A stretch of DNA of 64,000 nucleotides from Allosaccharopolyspora coralli (GCF_009664835.1 NZ_CP045929.1:1736001-1800000); one strand, 5' to 3'. Shown: positions 23,438 to 32,230, numbered from the stretch's first letter. Numbers and translations: made by a program. Notes: a model not told the origin generated them from the sequence alone.

Positions 23438-24461
23438 GCAGACCAAGGCGCCGCAGAGTTCCCAGAGCCCACCGCCGTCCGGGAAGCCGGGCTTGCTCGG
23501 CGCCCTGAGCGACCGGGCGTCGGGTGCGGTCTCCCAGCTGGCCGCGGCGGGGGCGTTGATCGTCGCGTTCGTCGTGCTCTCGATCGTGGCGCCGTCGTTC
23601 CTGACCGCCGACAACCTGTTCAACCTCGGGTCCCAGACCTCGGTGAACGCGGTGATGGCGGTCGGCGTGACGCTGGTGATCATCACCGGTGGCATCGACC
23701 TGTCCGTCGGCTCGGTGGCCGCACTGTCCGGTGTGCTCGGTGTGATCACGATGGCCTCGTTCGGGTTCAACCCGGTGCTGGGCATCCTCGCCGGAGTCGC
23801 GGTCGGGGCTGCGGCAGGACTGGTCAACGGCTTGCTCGTCTCGGTCGTGGGACTGCCGCCGTTCATCGCCACGCTGGGCATGCTCAGCGTGGGGCGCGGA
23901 CTCGTGCTCATCGCCACCGGTGCCGTCGCCGTCTTCGGCGCTCCGGACTCGTTCCGGCTGCTCGGTCAAGGCGTGATCGGAGTACTTCCGATCCCGATCC
24001 TCGTCATCATCCTGGTCGCGGTCGCAGGCCACCTCGTACTCACTCGTACCCGACTCGGGCGGTACGCCTACGTGATGGGCTCGAACTCCGAAGCCGCGCG
24101 GCTCTCCGGTGTTCCGGTGCGCAAGTACACGACGGCGGTCTACGTGCTCTCCGGCGCCTTGGCCGGGCTCGGCGGCATGATCGCGGCATCGCGGATCGAC
24201 TCCGGCCAGCCGAACTTCGGCGAGGGGCTCGAACTCGACGTCATCGCCGCCGTCGTCATCGGCGGGGCGAGCCTGTTCGGCGGTCGCGGCACGATTCTCG
24301 GCTCGCTGATCGGAGCGTTCCTCGTGGCGGTCATCCGCAACGGGGCGGTCCAGCTCGACATCAGCATCTTCTATCAGAACGTCCTCATCGGAGTGATCAT
24401 CTGGCTGGCGGTCTGGTGGGACCGCTACCAGCGACGCAAGCTCAGCGGCGAGGTGGATTAG
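23430..24461 (+). CDS. ribose-type sugar ABC transporter permease (RbsC-like)
   Basis: About 343 residues, BPD_transp_2 family. ATG at 23430 overlaps the stop of the ATPase gene. After a polar N-terminus there are about nine to ten helices, with the family signature GGIDLSVGSVAALSG and the conserved loop GSNSEAARLSGVPVRKY that contacts the ATPase, and GGASLFGGRGTILGSLIGA. It forms the membrane channel with the ATPase and lipoprotein encoded on either side. Confidence 0.93.
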   Translation: MSEQTKAPQSSQSPPPSGKPGLLGALSDRASGAVSQLAAAGALIVAFVVLSIVAPSFLTADNLFNLGSQTSVNAVMAVGVTLVIITGGIDLSVGSVAALSGVLGVITMASFGFNPVLGILAGVAVGAAAGLVNGLLVSVVGLPPFIATLGMLSVGRGLVLIATGAVAVFGAPDSFRLLGQGVIGVLPIPILVIILVAVAGHLVLTRTRLGRYAYVMGSNSEAARLSGVPVRKYTTAVYVLSGALAGLGGMIAASRIDSGQPNFGEGLELDVIAAVVIGGASLFGGRGTILGSLIGAFLVAVIRNGAVQLDISIFYQNVLIGVIIWLAVWWDRYQRRKLSGEVD

Positions 24462-24500
24462 CCGCGGGAATCGGTCCGGGTTTCGGTGTCAGGAGTGCAC

Positions 24501-25529
24501 ATGCGGAAAACACAGGCAAGGTCCGGTGTCCGAGCGCTGACGGCGGTCGGTCTCGTGGTGGTGGCTGCCTCCGCCTCGGCGTGCAGCGTCGGCGTTCGGG
24601 AGTCCACTGGTGGCGGAGGTGCCGACGACGGGCAGATCCGCATCGACGTCGTTCCCAAGGCGATCGGGTTCGACTTCTGGGAACAGGTCCGGCTCGGGGC
24701 GGAGTGCGCCGGGTCTCAACGGGACAACGTCGAGATCAGCTGGGACGGCGTGAACGACGAGAGCGACGTCAGCGGGCAGCAGAGCCTGTTGCAGGACAAG
24801 CTCGCCCAAGGAAGCAACGACGCCCTCGTCTACGCCGCGACCGACGCGAAAGCGCTGAGCGCGGTCACCGACACGGCGCTCGGCCAGGGCACGACGGTGG
24901 TCAACATGGACTCGGGCACTGAGCCGCAACCGCCAGAGGTTCCGGTCTACGCGACGAACAACGTCGCGGCCGCCGAACAAGGGACGGACCTGCTCGCCGA
25001 GCAGCTCGGCGGTCAGGGCAAGGTGGCGTTGATCGAGTTCCAACCGGGGACGAGTACCAACGAGACGCGCGCCGAAGGGTTCGAGAAGAGCATGGCGCGG
25101 CACCCGGGCCTGAACCTGGTGGCGCGTCAGTCCAGCAACAGCGACTACAACACGGCCTTGCAGGTCACGCAGGACATTCTCACCGCCAACCCGGACCTGA
25201 ACGGGATCTACGCGGCCAACGAACCGAGCGTGCTGGGTGCGGCCGCCGCGGTCCGGCAGGCGGGCAAGGCGGGGCAGATCAAGATCGTCGGGTGGGACAC
25301 CTCGGACGAGCAGATCCAGGCGCTGCGTGAAGGGGTGATCTCGGGTCTGATCGCGCAGAACCCGTTCAAGATGGGCTTCACCTCGGTGCAGGCGGCTGTC
25401 GCGAAGGTCTCAGGCCAGCAGCCACCTGGCGAGACCGACACCGGGTCGAAGGTGATCACTCAGCAGAACATCGACTCACCCGAGGCGCAGCGGTTGCTCA
25501 ATCCCAGTTGCGAGAACCCTCCCGAATGA
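24501..25529 (+). CDS. sugar-binding lipoprotein of the ABC transporter (RbsB-like)
   Basis: About 342 residues. ATG at 24501 is chosen for AGGAG five bases upstream, though GTG 24486 is in frame. Residues 1-32 form a lipoprotein signal ending at a cysteine (ASAC). The body is a periplasmic-binding protein type I fold (Peripla_BP_4): IRIDVVPKAIGFDFWEQV, ALVYAATDAKALSAV, GIYAANEPSVLGAAAAV, KIVGWDTSDEQIQAL. It captures the sugar outside the membrane and delivers it to the permease. Third gene of the operon and followed by a strong terminator. Confidence 0.93.
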   Translation: MRKTQARSGVRALTAVGLVVVAASASACSVGVRESTGGGGADDGQIRIDVVPKAIGFDFWEQVRLGAECAGSQRDNVEISWDGVNDESDVSGQQSLLQDKLAQGSNDALVYAATDAKALSAVTDTALGQGTTVVNMDSGTEPQPPEVPVYATNNVAAAEQGTDLLAEQLGGQGKVALIEFQPGTSTNETRAEGFEKSMARHPGLNLVARQSSNSDYNTALQVTQDILTANPDLNGIYAANEPSVLGAAAAVRQAGKAGQIKIVGWDTSDEQIQALREGVISGLIAQNPFKMGFTSVQAAVAKVSGQQPPGETDTGSKVITQQNIDSPEAQRLLNPSCENPPE

Positions 25530-25535
25530 TGCGGT

Positions 25536-25578
25536 GAACGGCACTCTCGCCTCGTCACGCGAGGCGAGAGTGCCGTTC
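25536..25578. terminator. bidirectional terminator between rbsB-like and bcp-like genes
   Basis: Perfect 19-bp stem (25536-25554 and 25560-25578) around a five-base loop. Its stem core GAACGGCACTCTCGCC is identical to that at 14432-14478, so the two belong to one repeat family. Confidence 0.88.
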
Positions 25579-25617
25579 GCTCCTCCGACACGCCGGACGC
25601 GTCCGGAGTCGGGTCTG

Positions 25618-26073
25618 TCAGGAGACTGTGGTGCGCAGCGTCTCGAGCGCCTTGTCGGCGTGGATCGACATGCGGAACTCGCTGCGGATGACGTCGATGA
25701 TCCGACGGTCGGTGCCGATGACGAAGGTGTGCCGCTTCACGGGTAGCGGGCCGAAACGACGCGCGACTCCGAACTGACGGGCGACCGCCGCGTGCGGGTC
25801 CGACAGGAGCGGGAATCCGAACGAGTGCGCCTCGTCGAACTCGCGTTGCTTGGTGACCGCGTCGGTGCTGATACCGACCGGTCGTGCCCCGACCTCCGCG
25901 AGCTCCCCGGTGAGGTCCCGGAAATGGCAGCTTTCGGCGGTGCAGCCGCCGGTCATGGCCGCAGGGTAGAAGAACAACACGATCGGTCCGTCCGCCAGGA
26001 GCGCACTCAGGCTGCGGTCGGTGCCGGTCTGATCGGTCAGAGTGAAGTCGTCGACGAGGTCGCCGGGGCGCAT
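25618..26073 (-). CDS. peroxiredoxin, Bcp/PrxQ type
   Basis: About 151 residues. Thioredoxin-fold peroxidase that reduces hydroperoxides with thiols: FYPAAMTGGCTAESCHFRD places the peroxidatic cysteine at C44 and a resolving cysteine at C49, the spacing of PrxQ/BCP enzymes. The usual T-P-G-C is G-G-C here (TGGC), a small deviation of the active-site Pro. Downstream, SDPHAAVARQFGV and KRHTFVIGTDRRI match the family. Convergent with the ABC operon; single gene. Confidence 0.9.
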   Translation of the reverse strand: MRPGDLVDDFTLTDQTGTDRSLSALLADGPIVLFFYPAAMTGGCTAESCHFRDLTGELAEVGARPVGISTDAVTKQREFDEAHSFGFPLLSDPHAAVARQFGVARRFGPLPVKRHTFVIGTDRRIIDVIRSEFRMSIHADKALETLRTTVS

Positions 26074-26342
26074 CGAAGGTCCTCCGAGTCGGGAGCGGGT
26101 GGTCCGGCCAACCTACCGACGGCCTGGCCGAGCTAGCGAGGTATTCGGAGCGAGGCACCGGGTGGTCGGGTCCGTGGCGCGCCGACTGCGCTCTCCGACC
26201 ATCTCATTCGGGTGACGGTGCGACAGCTAGGAGGACCCTCCGCAGCATTGTCAGCTGCACGCGGTCGAGAACACGGCCGCCCGGTTGCACATCTCTGCCG
26301 TGATCGGCCCGTGGGCATCCGCCAGAAGTGTAGGAGTGGGCT

Positions 26343-26672
26343 GTGCGCACTTCTCCCTTGCGATCCCGAGGGTCGGCGGGTGATCTCGATTTCTCCACTG
26401 TGGAGTTGTTCAGCGCGCGGTGTGAGCGTGAGTTCGATTCCGACCTGGTCGTCGTCGAGCTGCGCACCGCGCACTTCGTCGCGCTGTGTGGCGCGCTCAC
26501 GCTGGAAAACCTCGGGCGCCGGGCGCAAGCACACGGTAGTCGGTTCCGAATCGCGCTGGGTGGGGGAGTGACGTTCCGCGCCCTCGAGGTGGCGGGAACG
26601 ACCGAGCGCTGCGTGTGTGTCACCCCGCGCCGAGCAGGCGCACCGCGTTTGAGAGCAGGCGTCGTCGGGTAG
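26343..26672 (+). CDS. STAS-domain-like protein (anti-sigma antagonist-like)
   Basis: About 109 residues. GTG start is supported by AGGAG six bases upstream. The core LVVVELRTAHFVALCGALTL, then a helix NLGRRAQAHGSRFRIALGGG and TFRALEVAG, follows the strand-helix order of STAS domains, with the phosphorylatable Ser/Thr position (usually D-S/T-xG) replaced by FVALC. It may not be switchable by phosphorylation. No anti-sigma gene is nearby. Antisense frames over it are shadows. Moderate confidence in function, fair confidence that it is a gene. Confidence 0.5.
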   Translation: MRTSPLRSRGSAGDLDFSTVELFSARCEREFDSDLVVVELRTAHFVALCGALTLENLGRRAQAHGSRFRIALGGGVTFRALEVAGTTERCVCVTPRRAGAPRLRAGVVG

Positions 26673-26715
26673 CACGAGGGTCGGAATCAGTCTTCACAGA
26701 GAAAGTGAGGTAGCC

Positions 26716-27288
26716 ATGAGTGGCGACCTGACTGGCCGCAAGGTGGCGTTCCTGGTGGCCGCGGAAGGGATCGAGCAGGTCGAGCTGACCGAGCCATGGA
26801 AGGCCGTCACCGACGCAGGCGCGACTCCCGAACTCGTGTCGGTGCAGTCCGGGCAGGTTCAAGCATTCCATCACCTGGACAAGGCGGATCGCTTCGACGT
26901 CGATCGCGTGGTCGACGACGTGTCCGTGGACGACTACGACGGCTTGGTGCTTCCTGGCGGCGTGGCGAATCCCGATGCGCTCCGGCAGAACGCCACGGCC
27001 GTTCGCCTCGTCCACGACTTCTTTGGCCACCAGCGTCCGGTCGCGGCGATCTGCCACGCACCGTGGACGCTGGTCGAGGCCGACGTCGTCCGTGGCCGCA
27101 CGCTCACCTCGTACCCGAGTTTGGCCACCGACCTGCGCAACGCGGGGGCCACCTGGGTTGACAAGGAGGTGGTCGTCGACTCCGGGCTCGTCACCAGCCG
27201 GAACCCGAACGACCTTCCCGCGTTCAACCGCAAGATGGTCGAGGAGATCGGCGAAGGGGCGCATCGGGCACAGGCCCGCAGCGCATGA
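26716..27288 (+). CDS. DJ-1/PfpI family protein
   Basis: About 190 residues. Class I glutamine-amidotransferase-like fold: E-loop GIEQVELTEPW, DYDGLVLPGGVANPDALR, and the nucleophile elbow AAICHAPWTLVEA with C113-H114. This matches PfpI/YhbO-type proteins, variously called intracellular proteases, deglycases or glyoxalases; the true activity is contested. Ribosome site GAAAGTGAGG before ATG 26716. Followed by a strong terminator. Stress-related context: STAS-like gene upstream and DUF5709 gene downstream. Confidence 0.9.
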   Translation: MSGDLTGRKVAFLVAAEGIEQVELTEPWKAVTDAGATPELVSVQSGQVQAFHHLDKADRFDVDRVVDDVSVDDYDGLVLPGGVANPDALRQNATAVRLVHDFFGHQRPVAAICHAPWTLVEADVVRGRTLTSYPSLATDLRNAGATWVDKEVVVDSGLVTSRNPNDLPAFNRKMVEEIGEGAHRAQARSA

Positions 27289-27298
27289 CGATCATCGT

Positions 27299-27331
27299 CC
27301 GGGGGCGGTGCGGCAATCGCACCGCCCCCGG
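27299..27331 (+). terminator. terminator after the DJ-1/PfpI gene
   Basis: Perfect 14-bp stem CCGGGGGCGGTGCG (27299-27312) with its complement (27318-27331) and a five-base loop, 11 bases after the stop codon; no T-run. Confidence 0.85.
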
Positions 27332-27355
27332 AGCTGTTGGAGGGCCTGGCCTTTG

Positions 27356-27370
27356 GTGCCCGTAGGGCAC
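27356..27370. repeat. hairpin-repeat copy (GTGCCCGTAGGGCAC)
   Basis: Fifteen-base hairpin shared exactly, on one strand or the other, with 46686-46700, 50058-50072 and 56688-56702. Flanking similarity is weaker here than in the other copies, limited to a CACGTG-containing stretch. Confidence 0.7.
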
Positions 27371-27479
27371 GCCTCGCACGTGCGCTCTGACGGCAGGTAG
27401 CGACGTCTCCCGACGCCCGCGCGATTCGGCACAGGGTGCGGCGGGTACTCGGCAGGGCACGACGTGAGGAGGTGTGAGC

Positions 27480-28013
27480 ATGTCGGATCCGTTCGAGGGT
27501 CGGACCCCGTCTGCGGACGAGGTGCCGCCGACGGAGGAGGACCCCGGGGACGCTGCGGGCCTGCAGTCCGCGGAGGACCTCGATGAGGACGAACTCGGTG
27601 TCGACCCGCTGGAGGAGGGGGTCGAACCGCCCGAGAACTGGTCGGTCGTGACACGTGATCGCCGGACGCCGTCCGAGGACCACGCGGGTGAGACGCTCGA
27701 CGAGCGGCTCGCCGAGGAGCGCTCGGGCGGCGCCGACGACGTGGACAAGCCGCTAGCCGAAACGCGGATGTTCGAGCTGGACGAATCCGTCGATGAGCGT
27801 GCCGCCGCTGAGGTCACCGACGGTGGCGTGGACGAACCACCGGCGGGAGACCTCGACGCCGGAACGACCGAGTCCGGCGCGGTGTTGCGCGGCGGTGCGG
27901 AGGAACCCACTGGATACGCCTCGTCCACACGGGACGGCGTCGAGGTGGACGACAAGGCGGACACCGAAGGTCCCGAAGAGATCGCGGAACGGGTCGAAGA
28001 CAGTGGGTGGTGA
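27480..28013 (+). CDS. DUF5709-like acidic protein
   Basis: About 177 residues with a very acidic, mostly disordered composition. The segment DELGVDPLEEGVEPPENWSV, then GETLDERLAEERSGG, matches the pattern of DUF5709 proteins of actinobacteria, whose function is unknown. ATG 27480 is seven bases after GAGGAGG. The stop lies inside the next gene's start region (11-base overlap), so the pair may be co-expressed. Confidence 0.72.
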   Translation: MSDPFEGRTPSADEVPPTEEDPGDAAGLQSAEDLDEDELGVDPLEEGVEPPENWSVVTRDRRTPSEDHAGETLDERLAEERSGGADDVDKPLAETRMFELDESVDERAAAEVTDGGVDEPPAGDLDAGTTESGAVLRGGAEEPTGYASSTRDGVEVDDKADTEGPEEIAERVEDSGW

Positions 28014-28656
28014 GCCTCGCGCGGAGGTGTCACTGCCTGCCGTCGGCGCCGATGTGGACGGTGAACTACTGGGGACGTGGTACCACGGCGAGGGCAGCAT
28101 GGTCGTGTTCGCGCACGGTAGTGGGTCGTCGCGTCGGAGCACACGCAATGTCGCGGTCGCCGAGCATCTTCACCGCGCGGGATTCGCGACGTTGCTCGTC
28201 GACCTGTTGACCGTCGAGGAACAACGGGCCGACGACGAGACGAGGCAGTGGCGGTTCGACATCGAACTGCTCACACGCCGCGTGGTCGGTGCGTTGGACT
28301 GGCTCGGGGACCGCGAGTCGGCGGTGACGCGGGGACTGCTGGGTGCGAGCACCGGCGCTGCCGCCGCGCTGGGGGCGGCCGTGCGCAGGCCGGACGACGT
28401 CGGAGCAGTGGTGTCCCGGGGTGGGCGGCCGGACCTGAGTCCGGACGCTCTCGCCAGTGTGCGCGCTCCGACGGTGTTCATCGTCGGCGGCGCGGACGAG
28501 GAGGTACTCGCGCTGAATCAGCAGGCGGACCGTGCGCTCACCGTCGAGCACGAGCTCGCGATCGTGCCGGGTGCCACGCACCTGTTCGAGGAGCCGGGAG
28601 CGCTCGAGCAGGTGACGGACATCGCGACCGCCTGGTTCCGCTCGCATCTGCGCTGA
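28003..28656 (+). CDS. alpha/beta hydrolase, dienelactone-hydrolase-like
   Basis: About 217 residues. Strand-turn VFAHGSGSSRRSTRNV (oxyanion), nucleophile elbow LLGASTGAAAAL with serine in G-x-S-x-G, acid region VFIVGGADEEVLALN and histidine in PGATHLFEEPGAL complete the triad. This small class often sits with phosphoribosyltransferases; not here. The substrate is unknown. GTG 28003 is the likely start, overlapping the acidic protein gene; GTG 28027 is an alternative without a properly spaced ribosome site. Confidence 0.82.
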   Translation: MGGEPRAEVSLPAVGADVDGELLGTWYHGEGSMVVFAHGSGSSRRSTRNVAVAEHLHRAGFATLLVDLLTVEEQRADDETRQWRFDIELLTRRVVGALDWLGDRESAVTRGLLGASTGAAAALGAAVRRPDDVGAVVSRGGRPDLSPDALASVRAPTVFIVGGADEEVLALNQQADRALTVEHELAIVPGATHLFEEPGALEQVTDIATAWFRSHLR

Positions 28657-28728
28657 CCGCCTCGGTGACGCCGCGAGCGTGATATCAAGTGGTCACGTCC
28701 ACTGCGAACACGGGAAGGCTCTCCCGCG

Positions 28729-30009
28729 ATGATCACCGCCACGCAGCGACCGCCCGGCTTCGTTCTTCGTGACCACGTGTTCCGGGTTCCGTTGCGACAC
28801 CACGACCCCGACTCACCGGAGATCGAGATCTTCGCGCGCGAAGTGGTCGCGCCCGGCACAGAAGGACTGGACCTGCCGTGGTTGGTCTACCTGCAAGGCG
28901 GGCCGGGTGGCAAGTCGCCGCGCATGCCGTTCCCGGCGTGGGTGCGGCAGGCGACGCAGGAGTTCCGGGTGCTGCTGCTCGACCAGCGGGGCACCGGGCG
29001 CAGCACTCCCGCGACGCGACAGACGCTGGCGACTCTCGACTCGGAGCACGAGCAGGCCGAGTATCTCGCGGAGTTCCGCGCCGACGCCATCGTGCGGGAC
29101 GCGGAATTGATCCGCCGGGAACTCATGGGTGACCGCCCGTGGACGGTGCTCGGGCAGAGCTTCGGCGGATTCTGTGCGCTGACCTACCTGTCGTTCGCCC
29201 CCGAGGGGCTGCGCGAGGTGCTGATCACCGGGGGCGTTCCGCCGCTGTCCGAGGGTCCGGACGAAGTCTACCGAGCGTGTTACCCAGAGGTCCTGGCGCA
29301 CAACGACGCGTACTACGCCCGCTACCCGGAGGATGTGGACACGGCACGCCGTGTCCGCGATCATCTCGCCGATCAGTGGGTGCTGCTGCCGACGGGCGCG
29401 GTGCTCACCCCCGAGTGTTTCCAGACGCTGGGGGACATGCTCGGACAGGCAAGCCGATTCGACGGGTTGCACGCGTTGCTCGAAGAAGCGTTCGTCGACG
29501 GACGACGCGGCCCGGAGCTGTCGGACACGTTCCTGCGTGGTGTGGACGGGGCGCTCTCGTTCGCGGGAAGCCCGCTCTACGCGGTGCTGCACGAGTCGAT
29601 CTACTGCCAGCACGAGGCGTCGCAGTGGTCCGCCCACCGAGTGCGCTCGGAGTTCCCACAGTTCGACGGGTCCGGGCAACTCGTGGTGTTCACCGGCGAG
29701 ATGATCTATCCCTGGATGTTCGAGCAGGACCCGGCGCTGGGCCCGTTGCGCGGGGCGGCGGAACTGCTGGCGAAGAAGGCCGACTGGCCGGCGCTCTACG
29801 ACCTCGACCGGCTGGAGCGCAACGACGTCCCGGTGGCAGCGGCGGTCTTTCACGACGACATGTTCGTCAACCGGACGTTGAGCCTGCGTTCGGCCGAGCG
29901 GGTACGTGGCATGCGGACCTGGGTGACGAACGAGTTCGCCCACGACGGTCTGCGGGCGGACGCCGCTGTGCTGGAACGTGTTCTGGGTATGGCGCGAGGG
30001 CAGCTCTGA
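28729..30009 (+). CDS. proline iminopeptidase-like S33 hydrolase
   Basis: About 426 residues. N-terminal YLQGGPGGKSPRM (HGGPG-type oxyanion motif), DQRGTGRSTPATRQ, nucleophile elbow VLGQSFGGFC and C-terminal FAHDGLRAD histidine are the peptidase S33 signature; VFHDDMFVNR holds the acid. Members release N-terminal proline or hydrolyse amides; the length with an internal cap of about 180 residues matches prolyl aminopeptidases of actinobacteria. Lone gene, about 70 bp after the small hydrolase. Confidence 0.92.
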   Translation: MITATQRPPGFVLRDHVFRVPLRHHDPDSPEIEIFAREVVAPGTEGLDLPWLVYLQGGPGGKSPRMPFPAWVRQATQEFRVLLLDQRGTGRSTPATRQTLATLDSEHEQAEYLAEFRADAIVRDAELIRRELMGDRPWTVLGQSFGGFCALTYLSFAPEGLREVLITGGVPPLSEGPDEVYRACYPEVLAHNDAYYARYPEDVDTARRVRDHLADQWVLLPTGAVLTPECFQTLGDMLGQASRFDGLHALLEEAFVDGRRGPELSDTFLRGVDGALSFAGSPLYAVLHESIYCQHEASQWSAHRVRSEFPQFDGSGQLVVFTGEMIYPWMFEQDPALGPLRGAAELLAKKADWPALYDLDRLERNDVPVAAAVFHDDMFVNRTLSLRSAERVRGMRTWVTNEFAHDGLRADAAVLERVLGMARGQL

Positions 30010-30187
30010 GACGCTGCCTTTGAGCGCATTTGGAACTCCCGGTGCCACGTTTCGAAACGACGGTGCTGGCGACGTCGGTCACGGACGGTTGATCGCGGGG
30101 CGGTCGGTCCCGCGAGGATGTGCCAGCGACAACGTCGCCGACGCCGTCCTCGACAGGGCACGGGGGCGTAGGCCACTGCGGCGTTGT

Positions 30188-30203
30188 GCTACCGGGCAGT
30201 AAC
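30188..30203. promoter_or_regulatory. TetR-type operator candidate before the hydroxyacyl-CoA dehydrogenase gene
   Basis: GCTACCGGGCAGTAAC, an imperfect 16-bp palindrome (TAC...GTA arms), about 60 bases upstream of the GTG start. TetR-family regulators of fatty-acid and acyl-CoA genes often bind such sites, so the assignment is plausible but unproven. Confidence 0.35.
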
Positions 30204-30261
30204 CTCTGGGATGGCGCGGAGCGCGTCGGCCAGGCGGTTCGCCGAACGGAAAGGATCGGGT

Positions 30262-31122
30262 GTGACGGACATTCAACGTGTGGGTGTGATCGGTGGTGGC
30301 CTCATGGGCGCCGGGATCGCCGAGGTGAACGCGCGGGCCGGGCTCGACGTGATCGTCTCGGAGGTCTCCGACGACGCAGCGGACGCCGCGCGCGATCGGA
30401 TCCACGGCTCGCTGGACCGTGGCGCGAAGAAGGGCAAACTCTCGGAGGACGACCGGGACGCGGCGAAGGCACACCTGCGGTTCACCACCGCGCTCGACGA
30501 CCTCGCCGATCGTGACCTGGTCGTGGAGGCTGTCGCCGAGAACGCGGAGCTCAAGGCGAGCATCTTCGGTGAGCTCGACCGGGTGGTGCAGAGCCGCCAG
30601 GCGATCCTCGCGTCCAACACCTCGTCCATCCCCATCGCCAAGCTCGCCGCGGCCACCGACCGGCCGCAGCAGGTGCTCGGTGTCCACTTCTTCAATCCCG
30701 TCCCGGTGATGAAGCTCGTCGAGCTGGTGCCGTCCCTGGTCACCTCCGAGGAGACGGTCACACGGGCGCGGACCTTCGCGGCCGAGAAGCTCGGCAAGGA
30801 GACGATCCGGGCCCAGGATCGTGCCGGGTTCGTGGTCAACGCGCTTCTCGTGCCGTACCTGCTCTCCGGTGTCCGGATGTACGAGTCGGGCTTCGCCTCC
30901 GCCGAGGACATCGATCAGGGCATGGTGCTCGGGTGCGCGCATCCGATGGGGCCGCTGACGCTGGCCGACCTGGTCGGCCTGGACACGCTGAAGTCGATCG
31001 CCGACTCGATGTACGACGAGTACAAGGAGCCGCTGTACGCGGCACCGCCGTTGCTGCAGCGGATGGTCGACGCGGGCCTCATGGGCAAGAAGTCGGGTCA
31101 CGGGTTCTACGACTACCGCTGA
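30262..31122 (+). CDS. 3-hydroxybutyryl-CoA dehydrogenase
   Basis: About 286 residues. GTG at 30262 follows AAGGATCGGG. Rossmann motif GVIGGGLMGAGIAEVNARAG at residues 8-27 in pieces, then LVVEAVAENAELKASIF, the catalytic His region GVHFFNPVPVMKLVELV, and AGFVVNALLVPYLL plus MGPLTLADLVGLD of the C-terminal domain. It oxidises 3-hydroxybutyryl-CoA to acetoacetyl-CoA with NAD(P) in beta-oxidation, butyrate or polyhydroxybutyrate pathways. All catalytic residues are present. Single gene ending in a strong hairpin. Confidence 0.93.
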   Translation: MTDIQRVGVIGGGLMGAGIAEVNARAGLDVIVSEVSDDAADAARDRIHGSLDRGAKKGKLSEDDRDAAKAHLRFTTALDDLADRDLVVEAVAENAELKASIFGELDRVVQSRQAILASNTSSIPIAKLAAATDRPQQVLGVHFFNPVPVMKLVELVPSLVTSEETVTRARTFAAEKLGKETIRAQDRAGFVVNALLVPYLLSGVRMYESGFASAEDIDQGMVLGCAHPMGPLTLADLVGLDTLKSIADSMYDEYKEPLYAAPPLLQRMVDAGLMGKKSGHGFYDYR

Positions 31123-31128
31123 GGCCTC

Positions 31129-31154
31129 GGGGGTGCGGGCGCGCCCGCACCCCC
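31129..31154. terminator. perfect palindromic terminator after the dehydrogenase
   Basis: GGGGGTGCGGGCG and its exact complement (13 bp each, no loop bases) begin six bases after the stop codon; likely serves both convergent genes together with the repeat next to it. Confidence 0.8.
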
Positions 31155-31155
31155 A

Positions 31156-31237
31156 CTCAGGGGCATGTGGGGACTTGGGTAGGTGGTCCGGTGCCGCCGC
31201 CCCATTCGCGCCTGCGTTGGGTCCTCTTGAGTACCAG
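31156..31237 (-). repeat. copy 2 of the 85-90 bp dispersed repeat
   Basis: On the minus strand this segment matches 46789-46878 closely (CTGGTACTCAAGAGGACCCAACGC, then GGGGCGGCGG and GGACCACC in order) with small indels. It sits directly against the palindromic terminator in the gap between convergent genes. Confidence 0.78.
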
Positions 31238-31360
31238 GTGTCAGGGGTGGCTCCTCGGGAAATCGATCCCGGGGAGAGGTTGTCGCTGGGGGGCCGCTAC
31301 GGAGCCATTAAGCTGGCTCAATCCGCGCACCCTCAGGGCAAACCTTCGGCAGGGAGTTCA

Positions 31361-32101
31361 TCAGTCCACGTGGCCGACGGGGTCGTCCGGACGCGAGTGG
31401 GGCAGCAACCCGTCCCCGTCGAGTTCGAAGGTGACGTCTGCGACACCACCGTCGGTCGGATCGGCGATCGTGTCGCGTAGGGCGTCGACCGCGTGCTGAC
31501 GATGTTCACCGAGCAGTGTCACGAGCCGGTCCGCGTCGGCATCGGCAGCGGCCTGCACGATCGCCTGGTGCTCGCGCTGCACGCGACCCCGGTTGACGTC
31601 CGAGTTGTAGTACACCGCACGGTAGGCGTCCGTGGCGTCCCAGAGTGTCCGCACGATGCGGACGAGCCGCGGCATCCGCGCGGGTTCGAGCAACGCGAAG
31701 TGGAACCGGCGGTTCGCCGCGATCATTCCGACGAGATCCCCGTTCCCCGCCGCCTCGTCGACGTCGGCGCAGGCGTCGGTGACCCGCGCCAGGTCGTGTT
31801 CGGTGAACCGCCGCGCCGCGATCCGGGCTCCCTCGGACTCCAGAATCTCCCGCAGGCGATACACCTCCAGTAGGTCGCCGAGGCGCAACTCGGCGACCGA
31901 ATAGCCGCGGTGTGGTTGGTAGACGACCTGGCCCTCCGCCTCCAACGTCTTCAGCGCTTCGCGTAGCGGAACGCGACTGACCCCGAGCCGCGTGGCGATG
32001 GCCTCCTGCCGAATCGGCTGCCGGGGCGAGAGCTCGCCCGCCACGATCGCTCTGCGCAGCTCACCGAGCACGAATTCCTGCGTCGTCGGTGGTCGCCCCA
32101 T
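31361..32101 (-). CDS. GntR/FCD-family transcriptional regulator
   Basis: About 246 residues. ATG at 32101 follows GGGGAGTGG. Winged-helix domain residues 8-72 (QEFVLGELRRAIVAGELSP; RLGVSRVPLREALKTLEAEG) followed by an FCD helical domain (LREILESEGARIAARR; DLVGMIAANRRFHFALLE; EHQAIVQAAADADADRLVTL) that binds a small acid through metal-binding histidines. Divergent from the CoA-transferase/glutaryl-CoA dehydrogenase operon, which it probably controls; the likely ligand is glutarate or a related dicarboxylate (inference). Confidence 0.92.
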   Translation of the reverse strand: MGRPPTTQEFVLGELRRAIVAGELSPRQPIRQEAIATRLGVSRVPLREALKTLEAEGQVVYQPHRGYSVAELRLGDLLEVYRLREILESEGARIAARRFTEHDLARVTDACADVDEAAGNGDLVGMIAANRRFHFALLEPARMPRLVRIVRTLWDATDAYRAVYYNSDVNRGRVQREHQAIVQAAADADADRLVTLLGEHRQHAVDALRDTIADPTDGGVADVTFELDGDGLLPHSRPDDPVGHVD

Positions 32102-32149
32102 CGTGTCCACTCCCCGTATCCGTGTTCCCGGTATCGGCGTGTCGGCCGG

Positions 32150-32177
32150 TTGACCCGCTGCCGCACAACTGTATATT
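32150..32177 (+). promoter_or_regulatory. sigma-70-type promoter of the CoA-transferase operon
   Basis: TTGACC at 32150-32155 and TATATT at 32172-32177 with 16-bp spacing, a close match to the consensus for vegetative promoters. Start of transcription is expected near 32184, inside the operator palindrome. Confidence 0.7.
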
Positions 32178-32186
32178 GGATCCAAT
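32175..32186. promoter_or_regulatory. FCD-regulator operator palindrome
   Basis: ATTGGATCCAAT is a perfect 12-bp palindrome that overlaps the -10 box and predicted start of the promoter. TTGGATCCAA-type sites are typical for FCD-subfamily GntR regulators; a bound regulator would block transcription. Confidence 0.7.
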
Positions 32187-32230
32187 CTGATTCCAAGGAG
32201 TCGTTACCGGGACGCGGGAAGGTCGAGCCG

